Shown here piece after piece: positions 10,406 through 21,100 of a stretch of 64,000 nucleotides of DNA. Within the stretch, counting starts at the first letter, position 1. Each line of letters opens with the position of its first letter. The DNA is taken from contig JACCGJ010000235.1 in the NCBI GenBank assembly GCA_013407085.1, positions 62,001-126,000 of the forward strand, in the 5' to 3' direction. Below the pieces are notes generated by a model that did no database searches, was not told where the DNA came from, and saw only the letters and a program-made list of their open reading frames with translations. Position numbers and translations under genes: made by a program. This DNA comes from Atriophallophorus winterbourni. Its lineage: Eukaryota; Platyhelminthes; Trematoda; Plagiorchiida; Microphallidae.

Positions 10406-11025
10406 AAGGGATCGGGATATAAGCATCAAAATATTTTGGTCGTTTATAAGCGCCTTGAGTGCTCGATAGAGAATCTGTTTGTGATTTTGTATTTGAACAT
10501 CGTGGTTCTGTGTATAGTGTCTATTTTGAAGAAATATGTTGACACAGCTTGCTAATATTATATATGTTGCCTCGCAAAGTGTTCAAAATAATAAATGAAT
10601 GTTTTGTCTAGTTTATTTAGTCTTGTTTATACTGGGTTTATCTATCAAAGTTGCACATCACCTGTTAAAATCGTTGATGCATGATGTTGAATAAGCCTGT
10701 TTGAATCTTACTTATTTTTAGAAAAATAAATGATTGAAGTATACAGTTGAGGATCGGGATTCGATTTAGATTAGCGAATATTGATGTGTACAAAAGTATT
10801 TTTTATTATATCTAGTGAATAGAGAGAGATAAGAAGAAGAAAAACAAAAAATCGGTGTAAATATGGGGATTTTGAGAACATAAAATTCAGTGTTACAATT
10901 GCATCAAACATTACGCCTAATGGAGCACGGATAACCAGTCTGAATGAATTCTGCTTGTATTAACACTACATACTGTTTAAAGTTGTTAAAATAGTCTCGA
11001 TTATGATTAAGATGAAATAATAGTT

Positions 11026-11220
11026 AGCTTTGACGTGAGCGCTTTGTTTACCAACGTCGATACAACAAGTGCGTTACAACTAGCTAGACGGGCCTTGGAC
11101 ACTGATGCCAGTTTGTCAGATCGCACAAACTTGAGCGTCCAACAAATTATCAACGGTGTATCGATCTGCCTAAGCATGAACCACTTCGTAATTAATGAGC
11201 AATTATTATTACATGGGTAG
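11026..11220 (+). pseudogene. Penelope-like element reverse transcriptase fragment
   Basis: The frame SFDVSALFTNV followed by TSALQLARRALDTD and a Leu-rich stretch matches the Penelope-like RT block (FDVxSLFTNVP and the helix after it). It stops at TAG 11218-11220, just where the next RT motif should begin, and nothing after it continues the domain. Dead fragment. Confidence 0.65.
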
Positions 11221-11308
11221 AGTACTTCTCTTCTCTCTGCTCAACAGAGAGTACGGTTTTATCACATGCACTTGCAAATATTGAGCGGTTGCCAACAATT
11301 GACCAGAT

Positions 11309-11570
11309 ACTCCCCTTACGCTTAATGAGCTCAATAGGGCAATCGACCACTTAGCGAAAGGGAAGGCCTCCAGTGATGACGGAATTCCACCGGACCTCAT
11401 CAAATGCTGTAGCACAGCATTATTACATCCTCTTCATCATTCGCTTCTTCAGTGCTTGCAGGAGCAGTGTCCCATAAGGGATACGAGACACGAAGATGTT
11501 CGCGCTATTTAAGAATAAGGGTGACAGAGTTCTATTGAACCATTGCAAGACTATCAAGTGAAACAAAAAC
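11309..11570 (+). pseudogene. LINE reverse transcriptase fragment (N-terminal fingers)
   Basis: The frame AIDHLAKGKASSDDGIPPDL is the conserved non-LTR RT entry block (AI..L..GKA.G.DGIP.EL). After a stop and frame change, FKNKGDRVLLNHCKTIK follows, matching the KNKGDR..C.NYRGI motif. The 3' part of the enzyme is absent. Confidence 0.6.
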
Positions 11571-11728
11571 AGGAAATAAGAATTACGGCATTGCTGTGAC
11601 AATCAACAAGGTATAATGGAAATACATATGAGACTATTCATTTACCGCAACCAAGCTTTTGATGGCCATCTGGTGGAAGAAGAAAGTGGCTTTTTTCGTG
11701 TACACGAACATTCAGCAATCAAATTAAT

Positions 11729-12534
11729 TCAACCACACAAATATACTTTCCCTAAAACGTTACGTAAACAGTGTCGAAATTCACTGTCACGCCTCCCTGG
11801 ATCAGGAATAACTTTAGATTGACCAAGCAAATAGCGGGAAAGGTAAGACACGAAAGAATTCCTGAATTTTTCAGTCCTCAAATACGGGACGAAGTATTGG
11901 CTTCGCGCAGATGAGAATAATTTGCAAGCCATGAGGACTACATGTAGTGGGTGTATATTATCGGACGAAATGTGTGATCAAACGGTCACATTAAAAAAGT
12001 GTCGATGATATATCGAATTAAATCGGCAAAGGCATAGCTCAGCTGTGCCTCTTTTGATAATCAGGAAATCTTTTTCAAGTAGACCGGGAAAAAATATAGG
12101 GGATGCATAGAGGAAGTGGGGAACAATGTGGGAGAAAACAAAATATCGAACTACATCAGGTGTGACGAAGTTAGAACGCAGGAGTAGGGTATAGAAAGAT
12201 AGCCCTTGAACCTTCAGGAACTGTGGAGTTACATGATCAGTCCAGTTGAGAATTGGTGATAAGAAACCTGAAACAAGTGCTTCTGCTGAAAGAAACAAGA
12301 TGAATTCCAACGCTCGGCAACTGAAAAAGTTTCCGGTTGTTGGCTTTCCAAAAATAAAGAACCATCTGCTCGTTCTGTGCATTTACAAATGAAAGCGCAA
12401 CACTGGCGAGTGTATTCGAGGAGGAAATGGAATCGGTTGATGGGAGCAGAGCTAGAGCGATGATATATCGCGGGCAATAGAACCGCCGAATATAGATATT
12501 CGACACAGAGCACGGGTTGGATTAACTCGCTCAC
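11729..12534 (-). pseudogene. LINE reverse transcriptase C-terminal remnant
   Basis: Minus-strand frames broken by stops read FSHIVPHFLYASPIFFPGLL then KDFLIIKRGT, the thumb region of a trematode non-LTR RT (..YCSP..FPGLL.KD...L.R). Further on, SARSQYFVPYLRTEKFRNSF resembles the short C-terminal tail of such elements. It faces the fragment at 11309-11570, so the two are separate insertions. Confidence 0.5.
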
Positions 12535-13481
12535 CGAACTTCATTATGGATACAGCTGCGCGGACGTATTCAAGGACGGAAATTACTTTTTCAAGTCAGG
12601 GAAACCGTAGCTATATTCTCCATGAATTTAAGGATTTTACATCACATCATGCGTCCATTTAAAAAACGTGAACCCATATAGGGTTTTCGAATATGAAGTT
12701 CAAAATGCTAGAGCAAACAATGAATTTGCTAATGCTTGACCATAGAGAATAAACACGTCCTGAAAATCGAGTATGGAAGACACCCCATGAAGCGAAAACA
12801 ACGGACGCTCGACTTCAGCCGAGGAACACTAAAAAAACAACACCCGCAAACAACAATTTCATGTTGTTTGTACTAATCACGTGAGGACGTATGATCAGGA
12901 TCCGCATGTCTTAAAGCAATGGAGAAACGAGGATTTAGTTGAGTTTCGGAAAGTCGTCAAAGCTACACAGCGCTAAAGAAAAGCCATCCGCTTCTCACTG
13001 GATTTAGGAATGCTACAACGAAGATCATGGTGGTCAATTTCAGACACAATTACACTAGGAGCAATATTGTCATTCTACGCTACAATACAACCTCAACTCG
13101 AAAACTAAAGCAAACAGGAAACTACTTTCTTTTATAAACCAAGCAAACCACCAAAGTCAGCTGCGTAAATGTTCTCCACCACAAAAACACAAACAAAAAG
13201 TGGTCTTTTTATCTAGAACTAAATGTAACAACAACGAATAATTCTCGCATTGGTCAATTGTGCTTTTATTTATACGTTAAATTGCTTGCACCATTGTCTC
13301 CACAAAACAATGGAGATTTTGAATGAACACGTTTAAACAGACCAGAACGATTGAAAAGAAAATTCGTCCCGTTGCCAAGTACACGAGCGTGCCTCCCATA
13401 GACTCAAACGAGCGAACAAACCCGTATTCTATGCAGCTGACAAACACAGAATCATGATTGCATGTGAAATTGTTCAGCAAC
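12535..13481. other. Intergenic, nothing recognised
   Basis: AT-rich sequence between the convergent repeat-protein and prosaposin genes. I see no splice-bounded exon, no recognisable protein motif and no repeat shared with the rest of the window. Confidence 0.5.
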
Positions 13482-13664
13482 AGTGTGCTGCACAAATAAC
13501 GTGCTACAATGATTTGCCACCGGTACTGAGCTGCATGTGGGGGAGTCTCAACACCATTTTCATTTCTTATACCTATTTTGGCCTGGACAATCTGACAGTA
13601 TCTTACCCCACCTACAATCTAAGACACTTTGCCTGAATCAGGCTGGTGATTTCACACATATAGT
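13482..13664 (+). mobile_element. SINE-like repeat, family R1, diverged copy
   Basis: Family R1, defined at 18901-19129. This copy runs sense on the plus strand, from the ctgcacaaa head through gcctgga..aatctgacagtatctta to tttgcctgaatcaggct and an acacatat tail. It is the most diverged copy in the window. Confidence 0.6.
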
Positions 13665-13869
13665 ACCAGTTTCCGGAGATGTCCAAAATGAGCCAGTCAA
13701 CAGTAACACAATATATATGCATCTTTGGCATTGTGAACTCATTCTCGATACGTTCATTCCTCTTAACGACGCGACATTAAATATCTAAAGCTAGCTTAGC
13801 ACAACAGGACGCCAATAGACGAGGTTTGTTTGTTTTGTGCGACTATCTCCCCCATGTAGGATGAGTCGG

Positions 13870-14460
13870 CTTCAATGAAGATTCTTGAGAATTTGGGTAC
13901 AAAGCGGCGTCCGCAGCACCACTTGGCGTTTGTTCGAGTCAGCTTCTCTAGCCTTTGCACAACAAGTGCGACCTGCAAGGCAGCAGGGAGTTGCCAGAAA
14001 GAAGTGGTGTGCACCAACTAACCGTCTGCCAGACTCTGTTTCAGATTTTTCCTCAGGGTATTCTCCCGAAGCCGTTCCCGCGACCGGGTATCCGCAAGGC
14101 AACGGAGGTTTAAAATCAGGGTTTTCATTCCCTTTGATGAAATGCCCTGACAGTCTAACGGGCTACATCTGACCGAAGCAAACTGGTTTTCAGGCGCCAG
14201 TCACTCGCCCTCGCCCCTTCTCCTGTTGGTAGAAGCAGTTCCGCCGGGCTCGGGGAGTCACTCGTGCAGGCCAGAAGCTGGACTTGGTTGTCAGAGGCTA
14301 TTTGATACGCATGCCATATGGGAGCATTTTATAAACAGTGGGAGCTTATCCCCACTGCCACCCCCGGCGATGACAACCTTTGGAATAGACGAGGTAACGC
14401 TTCAGCGGCATGAACAACACTGCACCCATGAGAACAATCTAGGACGTAGTACGACATCAA
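13870..14460. other. GC-rich unclassified patch
   Basis: The base composition is clearly higher in GC than the flanks. It contains runs such as cactcgccctcgccccttct and tgccacccccggcgatgac. Short open frames exist on both strands, but none shows a known motif. It may be an old LINE 5' region. Confidence 0.35.
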
Positions 14461-14632
14461 TCGAAAAGACAACGCATAATAAATAGCGTGTAAGAATGCG
14501 TAATCAAACGATGAATATCAAGTGCATAATCATTTTCGCGGTGCAGTCAATAAAATTGCGCAAAGTATGATGAATGTCAAATGGAAGCAAACGGTTGACA
14601 GTAATGTAAAAAGTTGAATCGTAGAGAAAAGA

Positions 14633-15109
14633 TCACACTCTCGCTAAGTTGCGGAGTCGACGACATGTTTCCACCGCATGTGGACCGCAAGCATGAGCAT
14701 TTTCTTCCGGGAAACACCAGAAAGCTGGACCCCATGTACACGGATTTTTGCCGAGTGCTTCAACATGCTGCTTCTTTATCGGAGCATCAGTTGTCCAAAC
14801 GTTTTGACGACAGTGCTGTAACGCTTCCGGTCCACAGAGTTTAGCAGTTTCTTCGTCCTGGCAATAGTGGCTTGGACCCCATTCACAAGCGTTTCCACCA
14901 AATATGTCGACTGGTTTGATAGGTTGTGCTTGGTTCGTCGGATTAAAAGCTTGACACAAATGATTTTTGCCACACAGGGCTGCCAAACGCTTCGAAGCAC
15001 ACAATGTCTTGTCGTTCGCGCTGCATAGCAAGATTAAAGTAGCGGTCGACCTGTTGATGCCCACTGGTTTAGAGTGTGGTTTCAAAACCGAGCTGCACAT
15101 ATGTAATTC
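14633..15109 (-). CDS. PSAP: Prosaposin terminal exon: three saposin A-type domains
   Basis: Acceptor tttttttag ends at 15110; stop TGA at 14633-14635. ELHMC closes B domain 5. Three A-type domains follow: LLCSANDKTLC..LAALC..HLC, ACEWGPSHYC..AKLCGPEALQHC and PCTWGPAFWC..HACGPHAVETC. The last two keep the classic C.WGP..(W/Y)C pattern. Other prosaposins usually end in one A domain. Confidence 0.85.
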   Translation of the reverse strand, partial: ELHMCSSVLKPHSKPVGINRSTATLILLCSANDKTLCASKRLAALCGKNHLCQAFNPTNQAQPIKPVDIFGGNACEWGPSHYCQDEETAKLCGPEALQHCRQNVWTTDAPIKKQHVEALGKNPCTWGPAFWCFPEENAHACGPHAVETCRRLRNLARV

Positions 15110-18100
15110 CTAAAAAATCAGAAACGTAGACGATATCAAGGGAAAAAGTAGTCTAGAATGAACATTGCAATTAAAAAGGAGAACCTTTACGCGAATACAT
15201 AGAGGTTCTCAATTGTCGTAATTATCAAACATGCTTCAATGCAATACAATCATGACATAAGTACACCTACAAAGAATAGTAGCGGATGAGGATTTGACAT
15301 GTTGGTGTCGTTGTGAAGTGCACAAAACTAAATTCGAGTGTCTAAGCCTCTGAAGCATTTAAACAGCAATCAAGTGGAGATCTAGTGACAAACAAACAGT
15401 AAAAAACGTAAAAGTTCACTCAGACACGTTTAATAAAATGCATATAGCAGGACTCCACTGAACACGGTTTCGAGATGTACCCTCAAGTGTGACTGATTGT
15501 GGTGATATAACATAGCAAGCAAGTCTAACAAGAGCCTTAGTCGTAATTTCAGACATACATACAGTGAAGTGCAGTAGCGATGGGCGCGACTCACGAACTT
15601 CCAGACAACCACCTTCCCACACAACACAAGAACATAAAGCGCCGAAGCGACTGGCGACGAGCGGTATAGATCACGTCTTGCTGCGCGCTAGAATCAAAAT
15701 ACACCTCAGCTCTCTAAATTTGAGGTTTCGGATGAATCCGATGCTTCAGTCGGCTCTCATTGGAATCATCTGAAATCAGCGTTACAACGAGCCTCAATAG
15801 CGGAGCTCGGGATGACTTCCCGAAAACGGAAAGACTGGCTATCCGAGGACATCCTGAGGTTATCTGAAAAAGCTCGCGAAGCATGATTGTCGGGATCGTC
15901 AGCGTACCGCAGCCTCAGACGACAAGCCACGCGTTCTACCAGGCACGATCACAAAAGGTATTGGGAATGTTTAGCTAACGAAATGGAGAATGCTTCGAGT
16001 AGAGGCCAATTCGGCTTACTCTTCTGACTGATCCGTATTTTTTCGGGCCGACGAAATTCTACCGAACACCCACTTTGCGAACCGGACAGGAAAGTGGAAC
16101 GCTGGGCTGAGCATTTCAGCATGTTACTAAATCGGGAGGCGAATCTGAGGGCACTACCAACGGTTGTAGCAAGCGGTACATATAATGTTTCCAGCGATCA
16201 CCCAACGCGCGAAGAAATCATCGGAGCCATCGGCCGACTAAGAAACAACAAGTCCCCTTGAGGAGACGGCGTCCCACCTGAAGTGTACAAGGCCTGTTCT
16301 TCCGTACTGATTGGACCACTGCATGATTTGTATCGTAAGATATGGGAACTAGCGGAGCTTCCACGCGACTGGGGCACTTCACTTTTGATCTTCATCCTGA
16401 AGAAAGGTAATGCATCATTATGCGACAACTACCGTGGCATCAGTCTTATCGGCATCACCGCGAAGGTTTTTGCTGTGATTCTCTTATGCCGCTTTACGGA
16501 AGAGAGGGATACACGTACGCGAGTCAACCAAGGCGGTTTTCGTCGAGGTCGGTGCTGCGTCGACCAGCTGTTCACATTGCGTCGGATTCTAGAACATCGT
16601 TACCGTTATCAGCAGGCAACAACAGCATGTTTCATCGACTTCGAAGCCACTTTCGACTCTGTCGACCGAGATTCGCTGTGGAGTGTGATGCTGGCGGATG
16701 TTATGCCGGAAAAACTTGTGCGCATGATGCAAGCTTACTGTTCCTTCACATAGAGCCGCATACGCGCATATGGAAAGGTGTACTCGACGTTACCCATTAG
16801 GACTGGTGTCCGGCAAGGGTGCCCTTTGTCCTCTGTTTTATTCATCTTCGCGATCGATTGGACAATGAAGCAGGCGCTTTCAGATTAGGCCGGTGTGATG
16901 CTGAGTCCGAGCGTCTCGATTGCGGATTTGGAGTATGCCGACATCCTAATCTCGGGGGGTCATCCTGGAACGCTTCAGACGATCATGGAACGCCTCAGCT
17001 CATTTGCTTCTATGCTGGGGCTACGAATCAACACGCCGAAGGACCTTATCTGCCTGTCATGATTGATGGCGAGAACTTGGAGATGGTGAACACTATTCGT
17101 TACCTTGGTTCGCCCGTGCAACCGTCAGGATGAGATACCCACACGTGTACAAGCTGCGCGCACGGCGTTTTCGCGAATGTGTTAGGTTCTATTTAGCCGT
17201 AAAGAAATCAGCAGACGTTCAAAGCTGCGCGTTTACAGAGCGGTGATTCGTCCAGTTCTGACTTATGGATGCGAGACGTGTTTGTGCGGGTGGAGGATAT
17301 GCGGAGACTAGAGGTTTACGAATATTGGTGCCTCAATGGGATGAGCGAGTATCGAATGACGAGGTTCGCCACCGTTGTTTTGATATCCCTCGCCTGAGTT
17401 CGATATTGCGACAACACCGACTGAGATGCTTTGGCCATATCTTGATGCTCGGACGCTGAACAAACCAGGGTGACACTATCGCCGGCACTCTGCGCAGAAT
17501 CGCGGAAGACAAGTGAAGACTTGGCTCGCCACCGTGAGATTGGATGTGGAGCTGCTTGGTCTACGATCGGTTTACGGATGGCGCACGTGGGACCGGACCT
17601 GGCTTACAATCTGCGCGGATCTCGCTTCTAACCACCGAGCGTGGGTGGCTGCAATCCGTGACGTCAACGAAGCCGTCTCATCCTCCAGGATGAGATAGTC
17701 GCAGAAAAGTAAGTAAATAAGTAAGTATTCTTGTCCTAATTAACACCATCAGTTAAATGAAGCTACTGCCAAAAGTGAACGGTTGAACAACGACCAGCAT
17801 CGTGTATGATCAGCTTGAAGTACGGCCGTTCATAACAGACATAACATTCTTTGAACGATTGCACGAAATAAACCGGAAATTTGGTGCTACTCCAATTACA
17901 CAAACCATAAATAGTAATGTTTTTATTTGAGAAAAGGCAATCCCGATCAAATTAATCGAGGCGAACTATGTGTTGTTCAGGAAAGGAGATACATCGCAAT
18001 TGAAAGAGACTCACTTTACACAAATCAACAGGTTTTAACTTGGAATCCATCAGCCGATGTTGGATTTTGAAACGGTTATCAACCACTTCTTGACACTGCG

Positions 18101-21100
18101 AAAGCAAAATGAACAATTCGAGGGATAGGAGGTTAGACGAAACTGCTAGTTTGAAGGAATCCATGAGAAATCGGGAATAGTCTACCTAATTAGCATAAAT
18201 AAAACCCAGATAATTAATATACAAATAATAGATAGTATAACAACAAGTTGCTTCAGTTTAGGTGACAGTGATATTCGCAAGTTTCCAATCTTTACTAGCA
18301 GTTTCAAAATAGAGCTTAGCAACCGGTCAGTGGTAGACCGTGGTTATAACCCGTAAATTCACAAATCGCGTTGGGAAGGTATTCATGTCTTGTTAAAAAT
18401 GGCTAAGTTTATATTCTCGCTGTTATCAGGGTATATTGCATATTGGCTTCAAAATGAATTTCAACGCTATTCCCATAACTGTTTGATAGTTCCACATTGG
18501 CAATCGAGCTTGAGGACAGCTAAAGATTTTGAATTGGGCCAATAAAATATTCTCCGAAGTGAAAACAAACTTCCGAGAAATCAAGGGAATGGACAAAGCG
18601 TACACAAGTTAGCAATTTTATGAGATGAACATCAAAAATCGACAATTGTTGGCACTGGTGAAATTTAATATTTTATAACAAGCCTGAAAATGTTGGAATA
18701 CCTCTGAAAAATCCAAATATTACCTGAATAGCGTGATAGGTGAGATTTTTGAGGTAACGGATAATACTGAGTAAAATCTGGCAGCAGTCGGTCAAATGGA
18801 TTTTAGTCTCCACGAAAATTCGCATGCGGAACTTTTTATCATTTGAAATGGCGCGCCGAGTTGACGCCTATTACTTCACATGAATTGTTCCAGTGAATAA
18901 GAAGGTAAGAAAGCACAAGCCTGATCCAGGCAAAGTGGCACACAGTCAGAGACTGCACGTGGGCTAGGATACTGTCAGGTTGCCAAGGCCTAGACAGACA
19001 TGAGGAAGAAAAAAGAACAGAAAATGATAGTGAGACTGCAGCCTGTTTCAGCATGCAGCTCACTACCTCTGGCCAATCAATTTAGCACGGTTAGCCGCAC
19101 AGCACAAAGTACTGCACGATTGCACATCCGTTCCAGTGAATAATCGAACCTGACCCTAAAGATTCTCATATCACTTGTTCTATGGTTTGCTTCGATGGAT
19201 TATGTTCAGCTTACATACATACGAATTGAATGGTCAACCTTTCATCAAGTACATCAGACGAGAGCGATAGCAGCTTCATCTGGCGGAGGTAGTAGAAGGA
19301 AACGAGTTTAAAACCAGATTTCTAACATTTATAACTCAGTGGGCACAATCAACATCCGAGACTCCTGCAGCAACCACGTTTTATGGGTTCGGAACATTGA
19401 TTAACGTTTCTAGCATTAGGTAATACCCAAGTGGCAAGATATGATTAGTTAAAAAATGCATTTTTGCATTTTTAGCGGAGATCTTATGAAAATGAAACCA
19501 GAAGCCATTTGTCGTCTTCACTCCCGATGAGAATTAGCCACAAATGCACATAAGAAACAACAAATTTGGCATGATTACGAGAATGCGTTACAGACAATAA
19601 GCGCCAACTGCTTGAAATGGAACATCCGTATAAAGAATAGAATAAAGAAAAAACAATATGAGACAAGTCATCAGCATCATCATGAAACAGGAAAGACATT
19701 TCTCTCAGTCCGTGGCCACTTGGTCCTAACACTCCCAAGCATGCATCTATATTTGTAACGCGATGCTGCCAACCCTCAACCCTAAACTGGTTCATACTTA
19801 GTGTCGGGGACAAATGAAGTCTCGGAAGTCAACTGTGAAGGGGGTAGATATCCTGTGACAGCGTACCGTTTATAACGTTCGAAGGTAGGAATGCGACGAT
19901 CGAGGCATATGAACTGGCACGATTCGAGACACAAATGAAGCGGGCTAATCTACCCGTGGAGCCAGCAGCATAAAAGCAATATGGCTATGTAAACCAGACT
20001 GCTCGTTAACTGGTTACGACTATTCGCTATGCGGTTGCAGACGATAAATTACTCATAAACACGTACCAAAGCTCGGTCATCCGCGTCCGTATAGTGGATG
20101 CAAGAAAAGCCATTTTCCAAAATGTGACCATAGCGACGTTTGAATAGCTTCCAAAGCGAAACACGTTCAGCACAAACAAAACAGCCAGAGGACTGCACCT
20201 CGGGGGTCTGAAGACTGTCGTACAGATAACGTGCTTGACGGTAGATTAAACACGTATCACCCATGTCACAGCGACGGGCTACATCCAGATTGGTGCAAAG
20301 AACATCAAGATCGTCTGAATTGCACAAAGGCGTAATATCCTGTTCGAGGTTGGCCAATTGAGCATTGGAATGACAAAGTCCGATTTCCTGAAATCATCCG
20401 AAACGAAATATACGGATCAGAAGAGAACCGAAAACGGACGGTAATTCTCAAGCTACATCGGAAAACGTGAATTAATTAACACGATTCTAGGCATCGACTT
20501 TTATAAAAGATGACAAAAATCATCGACCACATTCCCTTATACGCACACACTTAGACTGGGTTCTGTATCTAAGTTGAGCTCTATTCCATCATAATCAGAG
20601 ACAGCATTACATCGGTAGCATATACCGAACGCTTAACTGCCACCCGTATGCCCACTTTCATTTGATATGTTTTGTGTAGAATAACCAAAAAGCGAACTGA
20701 ATAAGCAACGTATACAATAGAGAAGCACGGTCATTATCCGCAACATTTATGCGCATGAGCAACCGCTTAAAATGTGCTTATTTAAGAAATGTACAATAAT
20801 TAATTGGAATATGTTTGGGACCGATCGTCTAATGATAATGGAAAGAAATTTGCGTGCAATCAGTTAGAGCAGTTTTTGGTAACGTTTCAATTCTGACACA
20901 GAAGCATCGTCAGACAAAGGGTGATAGTCAGGGCAGTGAACATTATTAAGTAGTAGTCAAACCCTGCCACTGATTTGACCTTACCGCTAAACAGTTTACG
21001 ATATTGTATGTCACATTTCGTAGGCATTATTATTATTATATTTGCACAATCTGATACAGATATAGTGCCGTTCAACATAAACAATGAGATGTACAAAGCG

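Larger units (their letters stand above)
9640..11003 (+). repeat. Long dispersed repeat, copy A (partner at 47425-48898)
   Basis: From the common start tttacctgcttatgg to the common end gttgttaaaatagtct this block aligns with 47425-48898 in the same orientation, with many substitutions and small indels. It contains two opposed hammerhead-like arms (10117-10165 and 10361-10405) around a centre with a cagaatcacgaagtgattct hairpin. No long reading frame survives. It is probably an old non-autonomous retroelement or a Penelope terminal region. Confidence 0.7.

Noticed and set aside
17952..18014. Extension of the 27-codon prosaposin exon to the stop at 17952
   Set aside because: A strong GTGAGT donor after LCK, and exact agreement with the parallel exon at 24251-24331, favour splicing at 18015.
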